A stretch of 45,518 nucleotides of DNA. Source: Spirochaetales bacterium. GTDB taxonomy: Bacteria > Spirochaetota > GWE2-31-10 > MWDO01. The first letter of the stretch is position 1. Every line of letters begins with the position of its first letter. A program made the position numbers and the translations under genes. Positions 8,278 through 16,471 of this stretch are shown here, in pieces. The notes beneath the pieces were generated by a model. It was not told where the DNA came from. It was given only the letters and a program-made list of their open reading frames with translations, and ran no database searches. The stretch spans positions 1 to 45,518 of the forward strand of contig JAFYAI010000078.1 of the NCBI GenBank assembly GCA_017540815.1. The letters run 5' to 3'.

Positions 8278-8388
8278 ATGCTTAAGAGAGATATAGTAAA
8301 AGAATTAGCTGCTTGGAAGAAAATGCGATGTTTTGCAAAGCAAAATATCGTATTTTCTTTTTTCACCTCATTATCTCAAACTTACTGA
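8278..8388 (+). pseudogene. 5' stub of an AAA-family (DUF4143-type) ATPase gene
   Basis: With a proper ribosome site 7 bases upstream, the frame reads MLKRDIVKELAAWKK. This is the characteristic opening of the widespread AAA-14/DUF4143 ATPases (normally 400 or more residues, with a Walker A motif about 10 residues later). Here the homology stops at codon 15 and the frame enters a terminator hairpin and ends at 8388. I infer a deletion that fused the head of the gene to a terminator, probably the one serving the convergent genes. The identification rests on only about 15 residues. Confidence 0.5.
8320..8363. terminator. Hairpin terminator between convergent units
   Basis: The arms 8320-8336 and 8340-8356 pair over 17 bp with two G-T pairs and a 3-base loop, followed by a T-rich run. 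It lies at the 3' end of the minus-strand membrane-protein pair and can act in both directions. Confidence 0.75.
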
Positions 8389-9784
8389 ACTGGTGTGTCA
8401 CATTCGGATAAATGAATCCTACCCAGTTGAAGTAGAACAGCAGTCCGCCCAATGTCAGGAGAAATGTATAAACGGTGAGTTTCATAATGGGGCGGAGTGC
8501 TGTGCCTGCTCTGTCAATGAAGAAATTCAGCACGAAGAATGCCATAAACCAAAATGAGAACATAGGTGCGACCCAGAACTCACGGTAGTCAGGCTCCCAC
8601 CACATTGAGAATACAGCATATATCGCCATAAAGAGCAGATCGGCGATGAAGATGTAGTTGTATTTTCGGTAGAGCGGCCGAGCAAGGATGACTGTCGAGC
8701 CGAGTGTAACGATGAATAACACTCCGACCATATTCGGCAGGATGTGCTGAGGTGCGATGAAGTGTGCGAAGTCGAAGCACAGTGGCTGACCGCCGAATTT
8801 CTGAGGTTGATAGAAGTAAGTCGATATGCCTTGGAAAACTTTCTCCAGCGTGGACATATCCGAGAATCCTTTACCCCAGTAGTCGATCTTGGTGTAGAGG
8901 ATGAGCCAGTTGAAGAAGTATGTCGCTCCCTGTATGCCGTTTAGTTTGGTGGCGGCGGACTTGTCGAATGTCAGCCCAATCTTAACAATGCCGACATAGT
9001 AGTATGCGGCAGCGACAATAATGCAGAATGTAACGAAATATATTACGAATGCTTTGAAGTTAGCGATATTGATACTCGGATAGTGCTGCAGACGGATCTT
9101 ATTCTTGTTGAGGTAGAGACTGCGCATCTCGGAGAATGTCTGACTTGTGTTAAGCTCAGACTGAGCGAACTCCAGCATTCTGTCTGCGAAGAAGTAGATG
9201 AAGAATATCACTATCATAAATATCAGATCTGACTGATGGAAGAATATCAGATTGGCATGGAACATTCCGAGGAATATCGAGTAGAGATGTCGGTGACGGA
9301 CTTGCGGAAATGCAATCGCCGCAAGAAACAGTATCGCAAGCATAGTGCTGTGTATAATCGGCGTGTCGTTAATCTGCGAATACATCCAATATGCCGCTGT
9401 GAATGCAATACAGGCGACGAGCAGGATGGACAGCAGATATTTCTTGGAGATCTTGTACAGCAGCCAAAATAGAATGGCGAGTGCAATGGAACTGACCAGC
9501 AGATTACGCATTTGCAGGACGGTCATCGCACGACCTGTGTAACCGTTTCCTTTGGCGGCATGATACATTCTCTCGCCGAGCCAGTCGAAAGCGATGTGGT
9601 GCGGGTTGAACAGATACTTCGGGATGCCGAGCCGAACATAGTAATCGTAAGTGTTGCAGTCGCCTTTTTCGTCGATCCACTTGGACAGATAGTTGAAGTT
9701 GAAGAACAGATAAAACAGAAATATCAGGACTGCCGTTGTAATGGCGGCGAATCTTTCCAAACGATTAAACTTTTTGTAGATCAA
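8363..9784 (-). CDS. Multi-pass membrane protein, possible GT-C type
   Basis: The protein is 473 residues with roughly ten membrane segments spread along its length. The first extracytoplasmic loop contains DEKGDCNTYDYY and NPHHIAFDWLGERMYH, rich in Asp and His. This is reminiscent of the catalytic first loop of GT-C glycosyltransferases, but no family signature is certain. No ATG is available near the start; a TTG at 9784 is the likely start and overlaps the stop of the upstream membrane gene by 20 bases, implying translational coupling. Both genes form one minus-strand unit. Function unknown. Confidence 0.8.
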   Translation of the reverse strand: MIYKKFNRLERFAAITTAVLIFLFYLFFNFNYLSKWIDEKGDCNTYDYYVRLGIPKYLFNPHHIAFDWLGERMYHAAKGNGYTGRAMTVLQMRNLLVSSIALAILFWLLYKISKKYLLSILLVACIAFTAAYWMYSQINDTPIIHSTMLAILFLAAIAFPQVRHRHLYSIFLGMFHANLIFFHQSDLIFMIVIFFIYFFADRMLEFAQSELNTSQTFSEMRSLYLNKNKIRLQHYPSINIANFKAFVIYFVTFCIIVAAAYYYVGIVKIGLTFDKSAATKLNGIQGATYFFNWLILYTKIDYWGKGFSDMSTLEKVFQGISTYFYQPQKFGGQPLCFDFAHFIAPQHILPNMVGVLFIVTLGSTVILARPLYRKYNYIFIADLLFMAIYAVFSMWWEPDYREFWVAPMFSFWFMAFFVLNFFIDRAGTALRPIMKLTVYTFLLTLGGLLFYFNWVGFIYPNVTHQFSKFEIMR

Positions 9785-11702
9785 TTTTGATTTTTTCCAT
9801 TAAGATAATATTTTTCTGTTTGATCGAGCTGACTCCGTTGATCTTGATTAAGCCATTCTTATCTTGGGCTTCGATCAGTATCGAGCCGATGTCGAACAGT
9901 TTTTCGACAATATTCTGACGGCAGATGATATAATTAACCTTCGACAGCGGTATGCGCAGCGTTATTCCGGTATAGAGTTTGTTCTCGATCCAGACAATCT
10001 CATCTGCAAACAGGATAAAGTAACTGAGCATCGACGAGATAAACTGGAACAGCAGCCGCAGTGCTATGATGACGATTATAATATTAATAATGAGATTCAC
10101 CGCAGTCGTAACATTCTCAGCCGTGAGGAATTTCATCTTGAATATCGACGCAACTTGGAATGTATCGAAGATATAGTTGAAGAAATTGGCAAGGGCGGGG
10201 CATTCTAACTTAAGCAGCAGCATCACCGGCAGGTTGATCAGCAGTGACAGCAGGAAGTAGAAGAACGACACTGAGTCTCCGAAGAGGATATTCTCATCTT
10301 GGCGGATCAGTTTGCTCTTCAGAATGTTATATATCGTGAATCGCAGCTTATCGACGATCAGTATGACGAGCAGCGACAGGAAAACAAGCATTGCGAATAT
10401 TATCGGTGTCAGGATTATCATCGGGATTAGTCTTTCATCGAGATTAGTCCTGATCAAAGAGTAAGTTTTATTATGCAGATCTATAAGCGGCGTAACGAAG
10501 AATGAGAACAGAGTCTTGATCTCGAATTGATTATCTGCCTGTTTCGTCTTGACGACAGCCTGCCCGCTGCCCTGCGTTGTGACAGTTATATCAGTTTCGG
10601 CTTCGTCTGTTTGGATCTCGTGCAGTCCTGCAAATGATATGACAAACAGAATGGCGAACATAAAGAATGCAAAATTGACCGCTTCGCGAATTTGCTTCGT
10701 TCTTGATGATTTTTTGTGCCGCAGCAGAACGAATGATATACAGCAGAATAGCAGCGACTGCCAAAATTTGAGTCCGCTTACACCGCTAAACTGCTTGTAG
10801 CATACCGACAGAATGATGTGGCACAGCACAAATGCTGCTATCGGAATGATATATTTGACATAAATAAGCAGTTTTTTGAATTTTTTTTCGCGGAACGAGT
10901 CGGCTACATCTCGCAGGAAGATCCCGAATGCAACGCTCAGCTTCGTGAAACTGAAATGGTTGTATATGCCCGTCAGCTGCAAAAGTGAGTTTAACCCTAT
11001 CGCAAGCAGAACAGATGTCGGTATCGGATACATGAAACACATAAATCCGAATTTAATAAAATGTTTCAGAATAAAAATCTGCAGAATATAAAGGAAGATA
11101 AAATACACTGCTGTCATAAATATCCCTGACTGACGGGCATCTTCGTATTCTTCAAATTTGATCATCATATTTTTGTTTTTCTTGCTGAATGCGTAATTGA
11201 AATACAGCCCGCCGAAAGTCAGCATTAGGACCGCTGCAAAACTGATAAACAGCACATTGAGTAAGAATGTCAGCGACATCCGAGTGAAGATCAGCGACAG
11301 CAGAATGAGGATAAGCTGATATAAAAACAGTGAAAATACTATGATAAAACCCGTAATCCCACAATAGATGCTGTCATTCGAGATGAATTTCCTGAAATCA
11401 GATAAAATCAGGTTAAATCCAAGCAGTTCGTTGTTGATCTTCTCCATTTGGCGATGCTCAACAGCATAGAATGTGATGCTTAATGCCAATGATGCAATCA
11501 GAAGCAGTCCGCAGTATAGCATAAGCCACGGACTAAATGCACCGATCAGCACAGGCAGCAGCATGATGATGTTTAGTGCAAACAGTATGCCTGTGACTTC
11601 CATAATGAACAGAGGCACACGGCGGCTCTTAATGTCTGCGATCATAACCTTAATGAAGAAATTGCGAATAATGTAAAATAAAGTCATAAAAATTTTTTTC
11701 AT
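9765..11702 (-). CDS. Large multi-pass membrane protein with C-terminal bPH2-like domain
   Basis: The protein is about 645 residues with many membrane segments over residues 1-560. The C-terminal 70 residues read WIENKLYTGITLRIPLSKVN, then IVEKLFDIGSILIEAQDKNG. This is the pattern of the bacterial PH-like domain bPH2 (formerly DUF304): a chain of strands with a conserved IPLSkI-type segment and a leuGyGtv-like turn. The frame is open to a TTG at 11738, but the ATG at 11702 gives a normal charged start followed by a hydrophobic helix. The downstream gene overlaps by 20 bases. I know no function for this combination. Confidence 0.8.
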   Translation of the reverse strand: MKKIFMTLFYIIRNFFIKVMIADIKSRRVPLFIMEVTGILFALNIIMLLPVLIGAFSPWLMLYCGLLLIASLALSITFYAVEHRQMEKINNELLGFNLILSDFRKFISNDSIYCGITGFIIVFSLFLYQLILILLSLIFTRMSLTFLLNVLFISFAAVLMLTFGGLYFNYAFSKKNKNMMIKFEEYEDARQSGIFMTAVYFIFLYILQIFILKHFIKFGFMCFMYPIPTSVLLAIGLNSLLQLTGIYNHFSFTKLSVAFGIFLRDVADSFREKKFKKLLIYVKYIIPIAAFVLCHIILSVCYKQFSGVSGLKFWQSLLFCCISFVLLRHKKSSRTKQIREAVNFAFFMFAILFVISFAGLHEIQTDEAETDITVTTQGSGQAVVKTKQADNQFEIKTLFSFFVTPLIDLHNKTYSLIRTNLDERLIPMIILTPIIFAMLVFLSLLVILIVDKLRFTIYNILKSKLIRQDENILFGDSVSFFYFLLSLLINLPVMLLLKLECPALANFFNYIFDTFQVASIFKMKFLTAENVTTAVNLIINIIIVIIALRLLFQFISSMLSYFILFADEIVWIENKLYTGITLRIPLSKVNYIICRQNIVEKLFDIGSILIEAQDKNGLIKINGVSSIKQKNIILMEKIKIDLQKV

Positions 11703-11745
11703 AATGTAATTTTTATCAAAAAAAACAATAAATGTCAAAATATTG

Positions 11746-11774
11746 TTGAATTATTTATAAAAAATTGCTATAAT
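11746..11774 (+). promoter_or_regulatory. Promoter of the PilZ gene
   Basis: TTGAAT (11746-11751), 17-base spacer, TATAAT (11769-11774) with an extended TGC before the -10. It lies in the AT-rich divergent region shared with the minus-strand membrane genes, for which I see no clear promoter. Confidence 0.75.
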
Positions 11775-11817
11775 TTTAAGTCGCAAGGAGTTAATAGGCT
11801 ACAGACAGAGGTTAGAA

Positions 11818-12651
11818 GTGTCAGAGTTATCATCTCAGAAATTAAACGAATATTATGACAGATATAAAGATCAAGAGTTGGCTTTCAATAAGTCTATCAT
11901 TTCTGCTCTTGGTGTAGAGCCGCGGAAGATTTGTCTCAAGATCAAGGCTGATCCGTGTCCGTGTGTTCTCTACAGCTGCTCGATGATTGGAGCAAAGATT
12001 ATCATCCATCTTGATAATGAAGGCTTTGAGCGTATTAAGCTGTCCAACAATTTCGTTAATCTTCGTTTGTCATTCTATCCTAAGAATGCGAAAAATCCTT
12101 TGATGTTCTTCGTTCCTGCTGTTGTTAAGTCTTACAGATCATTTGAACTGAAAAATGACTCATCTACGGCATTCCTGATGACGCTGGATTTCACAACTAA
12201 GCCGTCTGAGGATCTGATCGAGATACTCGGCAAAGTTTTCGAGATGAATGAGAACTTCGAGAAACGCAAGGCACTCCGTATTGATGTCGATGAGAAACTC
12301 GCCGGAGTTATCGGATTTGCGACTACGAAAGCGATTATTGAGATCAGTATCGTTAAGCAGCATTGTCTGCTGAAAAACATCTCTGCTACAGGTGTCATGG
12401 CTCTAATGGCGTGCAATCCGCCCACAGTCCTTAAGAAAAAGATCAAGATACATCTTGTGCTTGCCGGTAATCCGCCGAAGTCACTGCCTATCGAAGGAAC
12501 CATAATGCGATGCGAGCCTGTCGTGGGCAATAAAACGATCTTCGGTCTCGGTATCATGTTCGATCCTGATAAAATTCCTTACGAATATAAGACTCTTATT
12601 AACAATTATATTGATAAACTTGAAACACTCAGAAAAAAATTGGATAAATAA
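11818..12651 (+). CDS. PilZ-domain protein (predicted c-di-GMP receptor)
   Basis: The protein is 277 residues. The N-terminal 145 residues form a beta-rich domain like the YcgR/PilZ-N type. The C-terminal PilZ domain carries both c-di-GMP-binding signatures: RKALR (matching RxxxR) preceded by KRK, and NISATG (matching D/NxSxxG), followed by a predicted barrel and a final helix. It has no membrane segment and should be cytoplasmic. In spirochaetes PilZ proteins link c-di-GMP to motility, and cheY-cheX lie 1.5 kb away, but no direct link is shown. The start is a GTG with AGAGG upstream. Confidence 0.9.
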   Translation: MSELSSQKLNEYYDRYKDQELAFNKSIISALGVEPRKICLKIKADPCPCVLYSCSMIGAKIIIHLDNEGFERIKLSNNFVNLRLSFYPKNAKNPLMFFVPAVVKSYRSFELKNDSSTAFLMTLDFTTKPSEDLIEILGKVFEMNENFEKRKALRIDVDEKLAGVIGFATTKAIIEISIVKQHCLLKNISATGVMALMACNPPTVLKKKIKIHLVLAGNPPKSLPIEGTIMRCEPVVGNKTIFGLGIMFDPDKIPYEYKTLINNYIDKLETLRKKLDK

Positions 12652-12655
12652 AATG

Positions 12656-12688
12656 AAAAAAAACGGCTTTTAAGCCGTTTTTTTCATT
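12656..12688. terminator. Bidirectional terminator between PilZ gene and cinA
   Basis: Arms 12661-12669 and 12672-12680 (AAACGGCTT / AAGCCGTTT) with extra A/T pairing on both sides give A- and T-tracts on both strands. It serves the convergent PilZ and cinA genes. Confidence 0.85.
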
Positions 12689-13919
12689 TTATTTTCATTA
12701 TTTTCAATAGCTCTATATAAGCACAATTAATCGCTTTCTTTATAATCCGGTCACGACCGCCGGAGAAAACAAAGCGGGCGGTCGTGACGGACTCCCCGAC
12801 GGCGAATCCGAAACATACCGTGCCAACGGGAGTTTCTTCTGTGCCGCCGTCGGGGCCGGCGATACCTGTGAGGCTGACGGCTATGTCTGTGTTGTAGAGT
12901 CGCCGGAGGCCCGCCGCCATTTCGGCGGCGGTCTGCTCCGAAACGGCTGTATATCTGTCCAGAGCGTCTTGTGAGACACCGAGTATTCTGTGTTTGATCT
13001 CGTCTGTGTATGATACGACTCCGCCTTTATGCACAGCCGATACACCCGGGGTGAGTGTAAAGTCAGCCGATACAGCTCCGCCTGTCAGTGACTCTGCGAA
13101 AGCAATAGTCTGTCTGCTGTCAAGCAGCCGTTTCATTAGTATCTCGCGCAGAGGAATGTCGTCAGTCCAGAACCAACCGAGATTGTTGAAAATATCTTCT
13201 ATAGAATGCAGCATCGTCGGATCGAGGACCTCATTCTTGTCATTAGCGAATCTGGATATGTGCAGTTCGACTCTTGCATCCTCTGTGAAGTAGTATCCAA
13301 CGATGTGATCTCCGAAGTCGAAGTCTTTCACAGCGTCGGCTAAACTGCTCTCTCCGATATTGTAGATGCGGTATATCTTGTTGAGCAGTACTCCGTCAGT
13401 GAATCCGTATTTGCGAAGAATATCAGGCAGACTGTTCAGTATCATCGGATGATTTTCTCGTGGCGGTCCCGGCAGGATGATGATCATCTGAGAGCCGTTT
13501 AGCACGAACTGCCCCGGAGCAGTGCCGTTAGGATTAGGGATGAACTGTCCGCCTTCGATAAGGTCAGCCTGCCGCCAGTTGGAGTCGGCTATCTGCCATT
13601 GCCGTGCGGTGAAGTATTCCATGATGTGCTGCATCATAGCCGGATCTCTGCTCATTTTGCGTCCGCAGAATGCGGCAGCGGCATCTCGTGTCACATCGTC
13701 TTCGGTCGGTCCTAAACCTCCGGTCGTTACGATAATGTCACATTGGCGGAGATAGTCCAACCCGTGCATGATAGAGTCAAGTCCGTCATCAGCCGTCGCA
13801 GTCAGAATAGTCTGAATGTTTAAGTCTTTGAAAAATTTCGCTAAGAAGTTGGCATTGGTATCTAAAGTATAACCGCGTAATATCTCTGTTCCGATGGATA
13901 ATATTCCGGCTGTTTTCAT
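12684..13919 (-). CDS. cinA: CinA: nicotinamide-nucleotide amidase / competence-damage protein
   Basis: The product is 411 residues, the full two-domain form. The N-terminal MoCF-like (COG1058) domain shows SIGTEILRGYTLDTNANF, VTTGGLGPTEDDVTRD, PNPNGTAPG and LPGPPREN. The C-terminal PncC amidase domain shows FAESLTGGAVSADFTLTPG, GGVVSYTDEIKHRILGV and LTGIAGPDGGTEETPVGTV. Known members recycle nicotinamide mononucleotide and hydrolyse ADP-ribose. The start has GGAGTG 6 bases upstream. The 3' part (12780-12950) is clearly richer in G+C than its surroundings. It is a single-gene unit on the minus strand. Confidence 0.95.
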   Translation of the reverse strand: MKTAGILSIGTEILRGYTLDTNANFLAKFFKDLNIQTILTATADDGLDSIMHGLDYLRQCDIIVTTGGLGPTEDDVTRDAAAAFCGRKMSRDPAMMQHIMEYFTARQWQIADSNWRQADLIEGGQFIPNPNGTAPGQFVLNGSQMIIILPGPPRENHPMILNSLPDILRKYGFTDGVLLNKIYRIYNIGESSLADAVKDFDFGDHIVGYYFTEDARVELHISRFANDKNEVLDPTMLHSIEDIFNNLGWFWTDDIPLREILMKRLLDSRQTIAFAESLTGGAVSADFTLTPGVSAVHKGGVVSYTDEIKHRILGVSQDALDRYTAVSEQTAAEMAAGLRRLYNTDIAVSLTGIAGPDGGTEETPVGTVCFGFAVGESVTTARFVFSGGRDRIIKKAINCAYIELLKIMKIK

Positions 13920-13973
13920 TGTTCACTCCCAATTATTCTTGTCTGCACTATGAGTGCGTTTTATTTAATTGTA

Positions 13974-13979
13974 ATTATA
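13974..13979 (-). promoter_or_regulatory. Probable extended -10 of cinA
   Basis: On the minus strand this reads TGC-TATAAT, an extended -10, 55 bases upstream of the cinA start. No good -35 is visible. The leader contains a small palindrome, GCACT-ATG-AGTGC (13945-13957). The surrounding 13960-14086 is very AT-rich and must also hold the cheY promoter. Confidence 0.4.
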
Positions 13980-14098
13980 GCATAAATTTTATAAAAATAT
14001 AAAATTTTAAAAATTAAATTGCTTTTTTATAAAAATATGTTATTATAAAGCTAAGAATATGGAAAGGATAATAAAATAAAATACTCATGGAGCATATT

Positions 14099-14515
14099 AT
14101 GTCTGAAGAAGTTAAAGAACCACGAGGATTGAAACTTGACGGCAGCTCATATAAAGTGCTTATCGTTGATGATTCGATATTTGTTCAGAAACAGCTGCGG
14201 CAGATCTTGACATCGGAGCAATTCGATATTATAGATGCTGCTTCGGATGGAACGGAAGGGGTTGAGAAGTATAAGCAGCATCAAAATGAGATTGATGTTG
14301 TAACACTTGACATTACAATGCCGAATATGGATGGCATCACGGCATTGGAACACATTATGAAGGTAAATCCTAAAGCAAAAGTCATTATGATTAGTGCTTT
14401 GGGTAAAGAGGAATTAGTCAAACAGGCTCTCGTTGCAGGAGCTAAGAATTATATTGTGAAACCTCTTGACAGAGAGAAAGTTCTGTCGAGAATTCATGCT
14501 GTTGTCAGCAGATAA
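14099..14515 (+). CDS. cheY: CheY-like response regulator
   Basis: This stand-alone receiver domain has 138 residues. The phosphorylation machinery is complete: the acidic pair in VLIVDDS, the phospho-acceptor Asp in VTLDITMPNMDG, the switch Ser in IMISALG and the Lys in NYIVKPLD. In chemotaxis, phosphorylated CheY binds the flagellar switch. The tight linkage to cheX supports that role over a generic regulator. ATG 14099 is preferred because TGGAG ends 6 bases before it; ATG 14087 in the same frame is possible. There are 22 bases between its stop and the cheX start. Confidence 0.9.
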   Translation: MSEEVKEPRGLKLDGSSYKVLIVDDSIFVQKQLRQILTSEQFDIIDAASDGTEGVEKYKQHQNEIDVVTLDITMPNMDGITALEHIMKVNPKAKVIMISALGKEELVKQALVAGAKNYIVKPLDREKVLSRIHAVVSR

Positions 14516-14537
14516 ATTTATTGGGAGAATAGGATAT

Positions 14538-14993
14538 ATGCGTGTAGAATATATTAATCCATTTGTAGAATCAGCAGTTAGTGTATTGAGAGAAGTCCTT
14601 GGCAGTGATGTGTCAAGAGGTCAGATCAGTCTCGGCAGCAAGATCTCTGTCTTGCACGATGTTGCTGTTATTGTAGGTTTGGTTGGTCAGGTAGAGGGGC
14701 GTGTCGTTCTTGACCTTGATAAAACCACCGCTCTTAAGATCGTGTCTGTTATGAACGGCGAAGAGATGACAGAGTTTGATGAGATGACCAATGCAACTCT
14801 GACAGAGTTGGGTAATATGATAAGCGGTCGTGCTGTTACAAGACTTGCTGAACTTGGCTACAAGTTTGATGTTACTCCGCCGGCTATATTCGTTGGTTCA
14901 TCTACAGTCAGCGATACGATCGAGTCACTTATTGTGCCTATCGTAACTGAGTTTGGAGCATTTAAGATCAATGTTGCATTACGAGAGCGGTAA
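14538..14993 (+). CDS. cheX: CheX-type CheY-P phosphatase
   Basis: The protein has 151 residues. CheX removes phosphate from CheY; in spirochaetes it replaces CheZ. The conserved E-x2-N active-site helix is seen as LTELGNMISGRAVTRLAE, preceded by the beta segments VEGRVVLDLD and the NGEEMTEFDEM loop. VNPFVEA-type openings are normal in the family (YINPFVESAVSVLREVL here). The frame is open from 14466, inside cheY, but ATG 14538 gives a proper N-terminus. Its stop overlaps the next start by one base (TAATG). Confidence 0.88.
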   Translation: MRVEYINPFVESAVSVLREVLGSDVSRGQISLGSKISVLHDVAVIVGLVGQVEGRVVLDLDKTTALKIVSVMNGEEMTEFDEMTNATLTELGNMISGRAVTRLAELGYKFDVTPPAIFVGSSTVSDTIESLIVPIVTEFGAFKINVALRER

Positions 14994-15349
14994 TGCTTAA
15001 TCTGTTTTTGCTCATCCTTTCTGCACTGTTCGGGGCAGTTGGTCAGATATTCCTAAAGAAGTCTGCCGCTGCCTGTGCCGGTCAGGACGGTGTCCTGCAG
15101 TATTTCATATCACTGCTGTGCAATGGCTCGGCTTGGATTGGTGCAGTTTCTTATTTCGTCAGTCTCGGACTGTATATGGTAGCATTGAGTCGGACTGAGT
15201 TATCAGCGGCTCGTTCTGTCAGTGCATTCAGTTATGTATTAGTCATTGTTTTGTCGTATTTTATCTTCGGTGATACATTTACACCTTTTAAGATTGCCGG
15301 GATTGTATGTATCTCGGTTGGAGTATTCCTGCTGAGCCTAAGTATGTGA
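14993..15349 (+). CDS. Small four-helix transporter (SMR/EamA half type)
   Basis: The protein has 118 residues and four predicted membrane helices. It opens with LLILSALFGAVGQIFLKKSA and closes with IAGIVCISVGVFLLSLSM. The GQIFLKKSA segment and the SVSAFSYVLVIVLSYFIFGD segment resemble half-size drug/metabolite transporters such as the ArnE/ArnF and EmrE groups, which work as dimers. The substrate cannot be told. It starts on the TAATG overlap with cheX, so it is translated with the chemotaxis pair, which is an odd partnership. No terminator is visible after it. Confidence 0.8.
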   Translation: MLNLFLLILSALFGAVGQIFLKKSAAACAGQDGVLQYFISLLCNGSAWIGAVSYFVSLGLYMVALSRTELSAARSVSAFSYVLVIVLSYFIFGDTFTPFKIAGIVCISVGVFLLSLSM

Positions 15350-15414
15350 CAAAATATCGAATTTTGCTCAAAAAATCCTTAATATAAAATATAAACAAGT
15401 CGATAATTGAGTAT

Positions 15415-16362
15415 ATGAAAAGATACTTAGTTTTTTTATTATTATTTATTTGCGGCAGTATTTTCGCACAGAATATGAAGGACTATCAGGGACTTGCTGT
15501 CAAGATTGAATTGGCAAATCCAAAGACATTCAGTCAGGGTGACAGGATTGATGTGAAGATCAGCATTACCAATGAATCCAACAACGAAATCAGCTGCTAC
15601 ATTGCCAATGACAAGAAGTATAGTTTTAACTTCCGCATGATGACAATGCAGAATAAAGTTGTTCCTTATAAGAAGGACTTTCTGATTGCGTTTAATCGTA
15701 TTCAGCCGGTGTTTTTCAACACATTGAAACTTGATCCTAACGAGGGGTACAGTTATGTCGTGTCGCTGAATGAGTTCTTCGATATTACTCCGGGGCAGTA
15801 TCTTGTCTTCGCAGACTTCTATCCTGATCTCAAGAAGAATGATAACAAGGCTTTAGCTCTTGCATCCAACCGACTGACTGTCAATATTCGGCAGAAAGAC
15901 GGCGGGAGAACTTCTTTGGCTGAGGTTCACAATGCGGAACAGGGTGAGATGCTTCATGTAGAAGTGAAGTCTCCTGATGATATTGTGCGTTTCATGCTGA
16001 AATCCAGAATGTCAGAGCAGTGGGACAGATTTTTCCTGTATCTTGATCTTGAGAAACTCATTATGCTGAATAATGTCTTCGCAGCATCGTATAAGAGAGC
16101 CGATGTATCGAAGAAGCAGGAATTGATCAAGGAGTTTAAGGAGTACCTTAAGCAGAATACTATCGATACGATCAGTTATCTGCCGCATAACTTCCGCATT
16201 GTCCGAACGGAATATACCGAAGGGCGGGCAAAAGTCGAGGTCGAGGTCGAGTTTAAGTATATTGACTACATCGAGAAGAAATATTACACTTACTTCTTCT
16301 CTAAGAAAGGCAATATCTGGTATATCGACTCTTATGAAGTTATGAATCTTGGTGCAAAGTAA
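15415..16362 (+). CDS. Exported protein of unknown function
   Basis: The protein has 315 residues. Residues 1-18 are a signal peptide (MKRYLVFLLLFICGSIFAQ) with an AxA-like cleavage region. Residues 20-160 look like an immunoglobulin-like beta domain: FSQGDRIDVKISITNESNNE, later PGQYLVFADFYPD, as in intracellular-proteinase-inhibitor-type domains. The C-terminal half is helical and then beta (AKVEVEVEFKYIDYIEKKYY, GNIWYIDSYEVMN), possibly NTF2-like. I do not recognise the family. It is expected in the periplasm and is a single gene ended by a strong terminator. Confidence 0.8.
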   Translation: MKRYLVFLLLFICGSIFAQNMKDYQGLAVKIELANPKTFSQGDRIDVKISITNESNNEISCYIANDKKYSFNFRMMTMQNKVVPYKKDFLIAFNRIQPVFFNTLKLDPNEGYSYVVSLNEFFDITPGQYLVFADFYPDLKKNDNKALALASNRLTVNIRQKDGGRTSLAEVHNAEQGEMLHVEVKSPDDIVRFMLKSRMSEQWDRFFLYLDLEKLIMLNNVFAASYKRADVSKKQELIKEFKEYLKQNTIDTISYLPHNFRIVRTEYTEGRAKVEVEVEFKYIDYIEKKYYTYFFSKKGNIWYIDSYEVMNLGAK

Positions 16363-16375
16363 ATCATTTGGAAAT

Positions 16376-16413
16376 AAAACAAAATGCCTGCCAAAGCAGG
16401 CATTTTGTTTTAT
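16376..16413. terminator. Intrinsic terminator
   Basis: A perfect 16-bp stem (16376-16391 with 16396-16411) closes a CAAA loop; the G+C core is TGCCTGC and T's follow. It separates the exported protein gene from the methyltransferase promoter. Confidence 0.9.
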
Positions 16414-16425
16414 TTCAATTATATC

Positions 16426-16454
16426 TTTACATTTTCTTTACTTTTTAGTATAAT
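16426..16454 (+). promoter_or_regulatory. Promoter of methyltransferase-mutL operon
   Basis: TTTACA (16426-16431), 17-base spacer, TATAAT (16449-16454), starting only about 14 bases beyond the terminator stem. A ribosome site GAGGTG follows just before the start at 16472. Confidence 0.7.
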
Positions 16455-16471
16455 ATCAGCGAGGTGATTTT

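Noticed and set aside
15350..15414. Promoter for the exported protein gene
   Set aside because: TTGCTC and TATAAA words exist, but the spacing (13 or 20 bases) is poor.
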